Shown piece by piece: positions 45,014-55,118 of a stretch of 64,000 nucleotides of DNA. Position numbers and translations under genes: made by a program. Under the pieces are notes generated by a model. That model had not been told where the DNA came from. It worked only from the letters and a program-made list of their open reading frames with translations, and searched no databases. This stretch comes from Dipteris shenzhenensis (taxonomy: Eukaryota; Polypodiophyta; Polypodiopsida; Gleicheniales), in NCBI GenBank assembly GCA_047967505.1, contig CM106541.1; one strand, given 5' to 3'. Numbering within the stretch: position 1 is the stretch's first letter; every line of letters starts with the position of its first letter.

Positions 45014-46554
45014 ATGCAGGTGCTCAATGATATAGGCATATTGTGTTGTTACTATATGAAATTATTGGAGCCTGCAAAAGAAAATATGGATCCGAACCTT
45101 CTTCATGTTAAACAAATGAAAGGATTGCTTTCTTGTGGTGTAGCAAAAGGTTTGATTGAGGAAAAAAAATACAAAACAGTCAAACGCAATGTTGTAGAGG
45201 ACTTTGTATCCAATAATCAAGTTGATGGCACTACAATCCAAGAGGCTCTTGATGTTAGTAGAGTTAGCAAGAAGGGATATAGTTCAATTTTCCATGCGAT
45301 ATCCTCAACTTTGAAAGATCAAAGGATTAAACGAGTTTTACTGCCAAATCCAGCAACCGTGTGGAGGATAGGAGGTCATTTGAATGAAAGTATAGATGAG
45401 TCTATTGGGCAATATATCCATATTGAAGAAATATTTCATGGTGGTAAAGGAACCACTGTGTATGACCCTTGGAACAATATATTTGTCGAGTTTTATGGAA
45501 TAACATTTGAGGAGTGCAAAGGCATTTTGAAATTTGTTATCAAACTGGATGAGTGTGAGGTTGTAAAGGAAAAGAAAATGGAAAGTGTTACTATTACATT
45601 GATGAATGGAGCACTTGATACATCATTGACTGAAGCGAGTTTGAAATATTTTAGTGTGCAGTCAGAGAAACACATATGGTGGTTAGGCTCATTCCAGGTA
45701 TGATCATTTTTTGTTTCGTACTTGATTTTGGTCATTGTTTTCAAATCTGTTATAGTAAGACTTTTGTTTTCTATAATCTGGTAGGTGAAGACGAAAGACT
45801 ATGAAATACTAGATTGGGTATTTCACCACATGAAAATACCAAGAATAATCAAAAGACAAGTGCAAGGCGAGAATCTCCATGTTGCAGGAAAAGGTGATTT
45901 TCAAGTAGAGTGGCACATGGCAGGGGATCTTAAAACACTTAAGTGCATGTATAACGTTAGTAAAGGAGGCAACTCAAAGTCTCCTTGTCTTTACTGCAAA
46001 GAATCAACTCAAGTAATGGATTCCAAATGGTGGAAGAGAGCACCTAATAGAGATAAAGTTGACCCTAACTTCAAGGCCATTCTGGACATTCCACTATGTA
46101 ATGTTCACATCTGCACATTGCATGGTTCATATCAAATTATTGAGAAATTGGTATTTTTGTATATTGGATTTGCTTGGAAACTCCGTCCCGAAAAAAAATA
46201 GAAAGGATGCTCTTCAAGCTTTGGAAAAAGTGTTATCTGATATAGGTCTGCATGGAGGAGATGTTCAAATCACTACATGGCATGTAATGCATTTTTCAGA
46301 CACACACAACACTATGGAGGGAGTCAAAAGCAAATAGTCTAAAGGAAGTCTTCCAATGGTTTTACTGAGGCATACTACAGAGGCTGCATGCTAAAAGAAA
46401 AATTGCTAGCTCCAAAGTCAAGCTTGCTTTTCTTCTAGCCCAAAAGCAAAGACGAAGACAAACTCTAGACAATTCAATGGCAGCAAAGAGACATAGACAA
46501 TGGAGGGAATCGAAGATATTTAGAAACCATAAATGGACAAGTAAACATGAATAG
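45014..46554 (+). pseudogene. Element G DDE-type transposase-like gene, copy 2 (internal deletion)
   Basis: Copy 2 retains a continuous first exon of 229 residues (45,014-45,697), including FVIKLDECEVVKEKKMES, and an intron at 45,698-45,784. Its second exon carries HMAGDLKTLKCMYNV and CLYC. Then 530 bp is lost by a deletion with TCAC microhomology (46,270-46,273), removing the segment that ends with the candidate catalytic Glu. The C-terminal basic tail and stop at 46,552-46,554 remain. Frameshift and TGA defects are shared with copy 1. Confidence 0.62.
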
Positions 46555-46904
46555 CAGTTTGTAACTTATTGGTGTTATGTCCACATGTTTTCAAGCTCAA
46601 TCAATAGAATTTTTTTTTGTGGAACAAGTGACTCTTGGTGTTATGCCTATATGATTTGAGACTCCATCAACAGTATTTCTCTTGTGAAACATGTGATCTA
46701 AATGTAATACAATTTGTTCACAATTTCAATATATTGTTTGTTTAATATTTAATGACACGACTCTATCTATCCCAAGGACTTTGTACAAATCGGTTCATCT
46801 TCCTTTTATTGTTCATTTATACAAGATCATACCAGACATCAAAGACTTTGTACAAATCAGTTCAACTTCAATATAATGTTTGTGCTATATTTGATGACTA
46901 AATC

Positions 46905-49438
46905 CTATTTCTCCCAGGGCCTGCTGATCAGAACTCTCTTTTTGATCTTGATTGGACTCTTTTTCTTCCTTATGGGCTTGATGTCGACTGTTTGTTTATC
47001 AATTCTTGCCTCTGTTGCTTGTTTGGGAGGGGTATCATTTTCTTCAGCTGTCTCCACGTGTTCTTCTTCTTGGATTGTGTCGCCTGATGCAATCATGGGT
47101 GGCTCTCGAAACCTTATGAGCTTGTGTTTTCCATAGTCCTCCAGACATTTGGGCTCCTTAACACCACATGCTAATGCATAAGAAGTGTAAGACAAAAAGT
47201 AAGAGGCCCTAGAGGCCTGCTTGTTCACATAATCCCCAAATATATCTATGGCAGACAACCTCACTATCAAAATGATCTTTTCCTTTTGCCACGAAAGATC
47301 ATGTCCACCTAATACCCTGGACAAACATTTTAAGAAGTAAACAATGGCTTCTCCATTGTTGCTCAACTGCCTATGGTAAATCAAGATCTTAGCACTGCCT
47401 AGATCATGAATATAATGAGCCAGGCTTGATAGTTTGCCAAACCCAGCCAGCCTGCTTCCACTTGTTCTCTAGAGGAATGTGTCATCCTCAATTTGTAGCT
47501 GCCACATATCAAAAGGTTGGAGTGAGACAATACACAACCTACAAAACATTTAAGCAGAAGACAAAGTATTTGATTTGAAGTAACAAGATCGTACCTTCTC
47601 ATTTTCATCAGCAGCAAGCAGTTCATCTTTCTAAAGATTTATTCCTCTCCCCTCCAGTCTAGCCTCTTCTTTAAGCTTTTCCGTGTATAGTGCTGAGAGA
47701 TTCATAGATTCCTGTGTGAGCTGGAAGGCAGCTTCACCTGGCTCTTGGAACTTTTCAGCCTCTTTGAAACATATAGTAAGGGCCTCTGCAGGATCAAAAA
47801 TTGTTTCCAAAGCCAGAAGTGAATGGTCATCCTCGATGCCAACCTCCTTGTCAAGCCTTGAAGCCTTGGCAATAAGGGAAATGGCATAGTCCTCCCTCAA
47901 ATTGAACATACACTCTATATCATGGAGGAAAACATAATCTTTTCCACCAATCAAGACACCTGGAAGCATGGGCACTGCATAGTTGCTGCTCTGAACATCA
48001 AAATCTTCAATTGGCTGTGCTGCCCTAAGAGTTTTTGTCCTCAGTTGAACAAGGTCAAGAGCAGCCACTTGCAGCCCCTCATCCTGGAGGTTGATATCTT
48101 CTTCTTGCTCTGCCATTTCTGTTACCAAAGGAACATCCTCTTTTTCCTCTACTTCAGATGTGTCTTCTTCTTTAGCCTTCTTCCCTTGTTCATCCAAAGA
48201 GTCCTAACTGAAGACAATGTACATAAGGAATGCCATGGTTTCCTCAAGCACTCTACACTTTCTGGTGTGCAAGTTACAATTGAATTTATATTGATCAGGC
48301 AGGCTGTCAAATCTTCTATTCACATGCTACCTCAGCCTGTCAATGGAGAAAATATGATTTATATGCACAAAAACCTTTTCACCTTTCACAATTCTTCCTG
48401 CCTCTGTCAGTTGTTTGAAGGTATCCCAATGGTCTGAAAGAAAATCTTTGTGATGCTCCACTACAAAGCTCATAGTGAACTCCATGTTGAAAATACTGTG
48501 GTATATGTGGAAGTTCCTCTGAGCCTTGCATTTGTGAAGAAACTCAAATAGGAGCAAATCTGGAGATTTGTCCTCTTCAAGTTCCTTTTGTTTTGAGATG
48601 GAAGACTCAGCATTCTGCTCCAATCTCTTCCTTTTGCCTGTTCCAAAATTTATATACATTGAATTCTATATGCTGACATATGCAATCAAGGAATGCATAG
48701 GATATCACCAAATAATTCCCTTCATGAGCTCTCATGACTCACCTGGTGATTGCTGTGGTCCAATTATAGCAGCAAAAAAGTCCAGCTTCCTCTTGAAAGG
48801 AGGGGCCTGAGAGTCAACTATTCCAAAGCAAAAACATTCCTCATCATCAAGGAAGGATTCCATAGGGCCACAGATAGCAAAACAATGAGGAAGAAGTGAG
48901 AACCAAAAGAGACATAGGAATTTGCAGGAAAACGCGATGTAGGACCATTTGGAAAATGTCAAGCACTCTCCTCACATTTTGTTGCAAATTTTCCAATTCT
49001 GTTGATATCCATGTCAAATCAAATTCTAGGATCATCTCATAGATTCCTGTACAGTATGAGTTCATATGCAAGAGAAAGGCTAGAGCTGAGTGAAGCTTTT
49101 TGTGAGGAATGTGTCAACAATAGGAATTTGCAGCAAAATGCAATATGGGCTATCTAGAGATGGATAAAGCACTCTCCTCGCATTTTGTTGCAAACTTCTA
49201 GGTTCTATTCATATCCATCTCCAATCAAATTCTAGGGTGATCTACCAAATACTTGGACAGTATAAATTGAATATGTAACAGGAAGGGTGGAGTTGAGTGA
49301 AGATATTTGGACATCAAGAATTCTATCGATGGAAGAAATATATGTCAAAAAACATTGAAAAGAATCTAGAATTTTGACCTTTCTTTTCCTTTTCCATGTT
49401 GTTGGAGTTGCACTGGTGAATCTCCTGCTCTTTCCCAA
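46905..49438 (-). pseudogene. Element G ORF2, unknown multi-exon gene, copy 2
   Basis: Fullest version of the minus-strand gene. From 5' to 3': a possible first exon near 49,438 (MGKSRRFTSATPTTWKRKRK); an exon around 48,760-48,870 (DDEECFCFGIVDSQAPPFKRK) ending in a GT donor at about 48,742; an exon 48,332-48,665 (INFGTGKRKRLEQNAE, FEFLHKCKAQRNF); an exon about 47,598-48,206 (LDEQGKKAKEEDTSEVEE, NYAVPMLPGVLIGGKDYVF); and a last exon to 46,905 (LIYHRQLSNNGEAIV). Introns are short and GT-AG. Stops in the last exon are shared with copy 1. No known domain recognised. Confidence 0.48.
48910..49290. repeat. Tandem duplication within element G
   Basis: Two units of about 185 bp (48,915-49,090 and 49,118-49,290) share AGGAATTTGCAG(G/C)AAAA, AAGCACTCTCCTC(A/G)CATTTTG and the TATCCAT...CAAATCAAATTCTAGG core. 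Confidence 0.75.
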
Positions 49439-49439
49439 A

Positions 49440-50640
49440 CTTGAACTGCAACCTTGGTAACCTAGAGATCTAGTAGTGGTAGTAGTCTTTAGGCAGGTTG
49501 CAGTTTGGACGGAGTGTGCTGGGTAGGAAGGGATCAGAGAGGGAAGGAAAAGGACGATGGGAGGGTGCTGGCAGGGATGAAAGATTGGGAGGCCGGAGAG
49601 GGAAGAGTGGTTGTGGAATTGATTATGAAATCATGAATGGCACAAGTTCCAAGGCAAAAAGTGTCCCTTTCACATGTGCCAAGTTTCAAACTCCAAGAGA
49701 TCTAGGTCCCATCCACACGTGTGAAAAACAACTCCATTCCACATATGTGGGATTTAGTAGCTGCCTTGTTTGTATTTTGTACTTATCTTTTCCCTCCTGT
49801 TTAATCTATCCTGTCTCGGCCCTCCAGTCTCAGCTCTCTTGCCTCCCTACCTCCCTACTCTGCAACATCAACATCCTGACCAACAGCACAGTTTCATCCC
49901 CAACACAGGGTACTCATCAACAACATAGCACACCCACAGATAGCTTTCAGGTCATTATTTATGGGTTCTTCCCTTAGTCTTTGCAATCTTCTTGGCTTCC
50001 ATAGAAACAATCCATCCTGCATGGACATGCATAGACTCAATCCATATTTTATTTAGTTGTAAAGACAGGGAAATCACTGTAGGAATGCAGATCTTCAAGT
50101 GTGATAATTGCATGTGAGGGTAAAACTGTACTTATGGGTTCTTCCTTCAGTCTGTGCACACTTCTTGCCTTCCATAGACTCAATCCATCCTGCATGGACA
50201 TGCAAACACCTTGAAATGACTGAAGGCATATTCCAGCATGCTGCCTCATGAATTTGCAAGAAAATGTGAGGAGAAGGCTTTAGGAATTTCAAACAGCCGA
50301 AATCGTGTTTTGTTGCAAATATTGAACTGTTGCTTCATCCACCCCTGTCATTCTGGTTTTGTGACTTTCATAGTTGTCCATGGCTGTACATACTCTCCTT
50401 GCATAGACTCAATTCATATTGTATTTATTTGTAAAGACAGAGAAATCACAGTAGGAATGCACCAGCATGTCACTTTAGGTATTTGCAGGAAAACACGATT
50501 TCGAGCTGTTAGGAATTTCAAACTGTCCATATCACGTTTTATTGCAAAATTGTCAATGTTGCTTCATCCACCCTTGTCATTGTCTTTTTGTGTCATACCA
50601 TGTTCTCCATGGCTGTAATCTCTTTCCATTTCTTTGCATG
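49440..50640. promoter_or_regulatory. Region upstream of the H3-Ulp1 gene, with tandem repeats
   Basis: No gene is supported; short ORFs here have no recognised motif. From about 50,000 a unit including CATAGACTCAAT(C/T)CATAT, TGTAAAGACAG(G/A)GAAATCAC and GTAGGAATGCA occurs two to three times, alternating with TTGTTGCAAA...TTGCTTCATCCACCC units (50,310 and 50,545). It ends at the start codon of the H3-like gene, so it should hold its promoter and 5' UTR. Confidence 0.55.
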
Positions 50641-50655
50641 CAGTTTGTCAGAGTG

Positions 50656-52796
50656 ATGGCAAGAACCAAGTCAACTGCAAGGAAAGCTAGCAAAGGGCCA
50701 AGGCTTACAGCGACACAGCAGCTGGGGCAGGTACCAAGAAATCTAGTGTGCCTCCAAAGGGAAGAGGTGCACATGGCAAGAAGGGTAAGCCAATGAGCCT
50801 GCTCCAACAAAAGGCCAAGAGATTAAAACATGGTGTAGGTGTGCTAAGGGAGATCACGAAGCAACAAAAAGCTATAGGCTTTGCAATCCCCAAGGCACCT
50901 TTTCAATGACTGGTGAAAGACATATGTGATAGTTGGCACCTTGGGTTCAGGTGGAACAGGACTGCCATTCTTTCCTTACAGGAAATGGCAGAGGATTACT
51001 TGGAAAAATATTTTGAAGATGCAATGCTGGTAGCAGCCCATGCTCATAGGGTGACTGTGATGGCCAAAGACTTCAACACTTTGTCCAGAGTGAGATGGAG
51101 GTATGACAAGCTTATTCATCCTATGGAATGGCAGGACATAAAGATGAGAGACATATTATTAATTCCACCTACAAGGAAGTCGAAGGTAGATGAGGTTAAG
51201 GTTGTTGAAGTAACCCACTCAAAGAACACTAGAGGGAAGGCTGCTTATGAGGAGTCACTGAAACAACAAATAAAAGAATCAAAATCTGTTATAGATGTGG
51301 AGACTAGAAAGAGGGAGCTGCAGATACAAAGAAGGTTGCAGGAGCTGGGCCCTAATATAGTTGTCCATATTGAGGATGAAACTTCAGTGAATGATTTTGA
51401 CTTGACAAAACCATGCTTGGCAGCATTGGCTCATAAGAATGAGTATTGCTCAGATACTATCATTCTTGCAATGCTCTAGTAAGTGTCTATTATTTTACAT
51501 TTGTTTGCAAAACAATCCTCCTTGTACCTCCTTTATACCCTACCCTAATTATTTTTTGGTCCCATGCAGCATGATGAGAAGCTGGCTTCACCCCTCTGTA
51601 CAGCATACAATTCATATTATTGATCTTGCCATTTCTTCCAAGTTAAGAGATGCAAAGGAAACTCCCATCGGTATTTCCAATTGGTTCAGACACTGCAATT
51701 TTGAAGTTATCGATGTTTTGCTACTTCCATACCATAATAGGTATGTGGGTGACTACTTCTTTTGGGACTCTTCTTTAAGATTGAGAACTCTTGTAGCCTT
51801 TGATTTCTTAATGCTTTTTTCCTTACGCAGTGACCACTGGAGTTTTGTTTCTATTGACATCCAGCAGAAGCAATGCTTTATATTCAACTCTCTTAAAAAC
51901 ACACACAGAGAGCTGAAATTGTAAGTGATGTGTGTGCTTTTTTAAACTTAAAACTTCATTATTTTGATTTCATACTAACTAAATTATATGTATTGCAGTT
52001 GTATTAGATGCATTGGATCACTGTCCTCCTAATGTCTCTCTTTTGGATTCAATAGAGCCAATAAATATATAGGTAAAAATTCATTCCCTCTACTGATGTC
52101 TATTTCATGCTATGCCTTTGAACTTATTGAATAATTTTGTTTTGTTCAGATGTTAACAGTTTTGAATATATCTTTCCAACTGTATAGACACTACAACAAG
52201 ATGATTCAAGTAGCTATGGATGGAGAGTGCTGATCAATGCCAAATATTTACTTTCAAGCTATTTTGAGATAGAACAGCCAGACCTTGTAAGAAAAAATAA
52301 TTTTCATTTAGCTTCAAGATAATTGATAGTGGTACAAAGTGTTCTAAATCATCATATGCCATTGCAGATGAAAGAAGATAGCTTCAGCTCAAACTATGTA
52401 TATAATTTCAGAGCTGATACAATTTGGAAGTTTTTGAGCTATGCCTCCCCCAAGCTTATTGTACCAGCTATTGTCAACTCGGGTGAGAGCTCTAAAGTAC
52501 GAGAAGGTGTCATACACCTTGATGACACAGATGAAGCTGATGTGGTGCCATAGGAACAAGGACCTAGTGCTGATGAGGAGAAGCCACAGGAACAAGGACC
52601 TGCTACTGATGTTGTTGAGGAAAAGATGGAGCAACAGCAAACAGATGCTCCAGGGGCAGTAGAGGAGACAATGGAGCAGCACCAAGATATTGTACAAGAC
52701 AGGATGGAGCAGTAGAAAATAGATTCTCCAAAAAAAGATGATACGGAGAGCTTAGACCATGTAGAGCAGCCTCTGGATCAAGCTGTAGATAAATAG
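50656..52796 (+). pseudogene. Histone H3-like / Ulp1-type (C48) protease fusion gene of element G
   Basis: Exons are 50,656-51,478, 51,570-51,740, 51,831-51,920, 51,999 to about 52,070, about 52,187-52,286, and 52,378-52,796, with GT-AG introns of about 80-90 bp. The N-terminus MARTKSTARKASKGP follows the histone H3 tail. After a frameshift comes a Gly/Lys-rich linker and an H3 fold: LREITKQQKAIGFAIPK, PFQ, stop, LVKDICDSW, ILSLQEMAEDYLEKYFEDA and HAHRVTVMAKDFNTL. A Lys/Glu-rich helix region follows, then a Ulp1-like domain with SDHWSFVSID (catalytic His), CFIFNSL (Asn where Asp is usual) and QQDDSSSYGW (Tyr where Cys is usual). A Gln/Glu-rich tail ends it. TGA (50,907) and two TAG codons (about 52,551 and 52,713) replace Arg and Gln. 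Confidence 0.8.
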
Positions 52797-52990
52797 AAAA
52801 TGGTTGTCAAGAATATGTTCTACATGTACAATTAAACACTTCTGTACAAAATTTTACTTTATTGAATACAATACCTTTGTTTATGGAGTCTATGTTATCT
52901 CAATTTTCAAATTCTCAATGTCTTTGCATTTTATTGAACTCTCTCTTCTTTTGAGCACCTGCAAAAAAGCAATATTAATCAATAGGGTAA
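52797..52990. other. Spacer between convergent genes of element G
   Basis: AT-rich sequence between the stop of the H3-Ulp1 gene and the 3' end of the minus-strand ORF4. It presumably holds both 3' UTRs. No coding signal. Confidence 0.5.
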
Positions 52991-52996
52991 AGTAAA

Positions 52997-54269
52997 CTAA
53001 TAGCAGTGCTTAATGAGACTAGGATAAATCAGATGGTGTACCTTTTTATTGTTGTGAATAAATAAAAAGTCCTTTGAAATAGAACCTTCTGTCTCAAATA
53101 AAATGTCATTGCGCAATTGAGCTAGGGAGCAACACTCTCTTAATGAGATATTGACTAGCACATCACCATTCTCAACAACATCAATATCAAGAAGTTTATT
53201 TTCTGCACCAAAAGAATCTTCATCTTGATCCATTGGGACTAGTTTTGTGCCTAGCATTCGACTGCGCTTATAATAAAAAGAAAAAATAAAATTTTGTGAT
53301 GCAACCATGTACTTCACTTGCATAGAAGGTTGGACAACCTCACAAAACACTGAACTACATGTCTTCTTATCCCAACCTTTATCCAAAAATTGTGGCATGC
53401 ATGCCCAACTTGTTGCTTTAACTGTGAACATTGTTTTTGAAACCTTCACTGGAAAGGTATTAAACAAGTCCACAAAAACTATGAGAGGCATGCATAAAGA
53501 AATTTTTATTATCCTTGTGGCAATATTGGGCCTCAGAGCTTTCTGTACTTCTTTGAAAAGCTTGGCCCTATATGCCTCTGTAACACTAAAATGTGGGTGA
53601 GGTCAATCCACTAAATTCCATTCCGAAAGGTCTTGTTTCCTTAACACACCATGTGTGTTAGCATTGTCCAGCAACTGATAAAAATGATCAGTAAAAAATA
53701 TACCCGATTGAGCTAGCTCTGTTGCTTGGTATTGTTGTTCTCCTATCGATCCATGCAAAACATCGATAAATCCCAAAATACAATCGATGTTTTGCCATGT
53801 CTCATACGATGAAGGGTATAAATCTGAAATAAAACAACACAAGAATGTCAATAAGCAAAGAAAGAAAGCTTCATCTTAAAAATCCATACACCTCGTAAAG
53901 AAAAAAACCACAATAGAAAAATATACAATTAGGCCTGTGTTGCGGAAGATCATTTGGATAGTCTCACAAGACAAGTTCTTTATGCATGTACACATGTTGA
54001 ATCAAAACTTCTTTCACCGATATCTTCCCTCTGGTGATTTTAAAATCTCGTACTCTTTTCTTGCATGACGCCAAGAAAATGATTTTTGTCTGGGGTCTTT
54101 TTCTTTTACTAGGTTGCATGAGCACCCATGCTCCTTTCGAAACACTAAACCTTTCCCAAGTTCCTTCCGTTTTGACTGTACTTGAATTCTCTACCGAAGA
54201 AATAGAAGAAGCAGGTTGACGGGGTAAGGATGTGTGGTATAATTCTGCCTTCATAGCATTATCATCCAT
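52997..54269 (-). pseudogene. Element G ORF4, unknown multi-exon gene
   Basis: Minus-strand exons read, 5' to 3': MDDNAMKAELYHTSLPRQP...SVSKGAWVLMQPSKRKRPQTK (about 54,269-53,966), then LYPSSYETWQNIDCILGFIDVLHG...QLLDNANTHGVLRKQDLSEWNLVD and onwards (about 53,825-53,520), and FVDLFNTFPVKVSK...LLDIDVVENGDVLVNISL...KDFLFIHNNKKV (53,491-52,997). Stops occur between and within these parts. No known family is recognised; the last segment has a pattern compatible with a ubiquitin-like fold, which is only a guess. It lies just inside the right inverted-repeat arm. Confidence 0.42.
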
Positions 54270-54768
54270 AGAGCGTCTTCCACAAAACGGCCATGGTTTT
54301 TATTCACCATGGAGACCTTGTGAATCTGTAACAACAGCAAAGTAATGTAAACAAGATAACAAATTGAAGTTTCAAGGAAGAGAAAGTGGGTAGACAGACA
54401 GTTGATAAGAAACATCTTACTCTACGACGCCAAGCAGGATCAAGGGAGCAGTTTTGGAAAAGAAGAGGCTGCTGCACAATGAGGCAGTGGTGTAGAATGG
54501 TAGAACTTTCGAAGGAAAGGCAGCACAACATTTCAAAGTTCAAAGGAAGGTGGAAGCAGGAAGGCCCTTGTCAGATAAAATGTCAGACTAGATTCTATCT
54601 TCATGTCCAAAGATCTTGTGAGAATAAAAAACCAATCTCCACATTAATGTAGCACGCTTGTACCTACATAAAGTATTGTTTCTTTTTTCTATTTTCTCTT
54701 ATTTTCGTGAATTTTCAATGTTACATTGGCCCTCTATTGATTGGTTGAGAGCTTATTTTTCCAAACCG

Positions 54769-54811
54769 TAAAAGGTCCCAAAATGAGCTCCCTTTTTTCC
54801 TAATGAGTGTT
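54769..54811 (-). repeat. Element G right inverted-repeat arm
   Basis: The reverse complement reads CAACACTCATTAGGAAAAAA, GGGAGCTCATTTTGGGACC, nearly identical to the left arm at 43,726-43,765. Confidence 0.65.
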
Positions 54812-54969
54812 GGGAGACGGGCTGGGTAGGGTGAGGAGTGGGGAATACAGAGGAGGAAAGCAAGGTCATCGAATATAAGGTGGGAGGAGAGATTTTTTAT
54901 TTTCTCGCAATAGAGATGTGAAAGACGGCATCGCACGAGGTTTTGGATTTTAGTCTCGGGTTTTAGTCC

Positions 54970-55085
54970 CCAGCATCACTATATAGCAATGCTAGTCAGT
55001 CTCTAGATAGCGACGTTTATATCCTAAAAGCATCGCTATATAGTGATGGAAGAGAGCAAAGCGTCGCTATATAGCGATGGTTGAC
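54970..55085. repeat. Element E left subterminal array (CGCTATATAGCG motifs)
   Basis: Four units related to CGTCGCTATATAGCGATG, each palindromic around TATATA, with decay variants (CATCACTATATAGCAATG). The same motif occurs near the right end. Likely recognition sites for this element's own TNPA-like protein. Confidence 0.7.
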
Positions 55086-55118
55086 GGCACTTTCTAGTAG
55101 AAGAGAGGAAAGGAGCTC

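Larger units (their letters stand above)
39105..48562. repeat. Composite block, copy 2
   Basis: Direct duplicate of 1-9,183. It keeps 640 bp of RT sequence missing from copy 1 (39,586-40,225). It gained an approximately 240-bp MITE-like insertion (about 43,985-44,231) and lost 530 bp of the transposase-like gene at 46,270-46,273. Beyond 48,562 the minus-strand gene continues here, showing that copy 1 is the truncated one. Confidence 0.9.
43726..54811. mobile_element. Element G: large DNA transposon-like unit with H3-Ulp1 gene
   Basis: The arms at 43,726-43,765 and 54,769-54,811 are inverted and nearly identical over about 40 bases around AAAGGGAGCTCATTTTGGG. Between them lie ORF1 and a DDE transposase-like gene (plus), ORF2 (minus), a histone H3-Ulp1 fusion gene (plus) and ORF4 (minus), all with plant-type short introns and all decayed. 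No target-site duplication could be identified, so the true ends may lie slightly outside the arms. The grouping of all four genes in one element is inferred. Confidence 0.55.

Noticed and set aside
52189-52197. CACTACAAC, considered as the left terminus of element E
   Set aside because: It encodes the active-site region of the Ulp1-like domain and lies inside element G, 2.8 kb before the E subterminal array.
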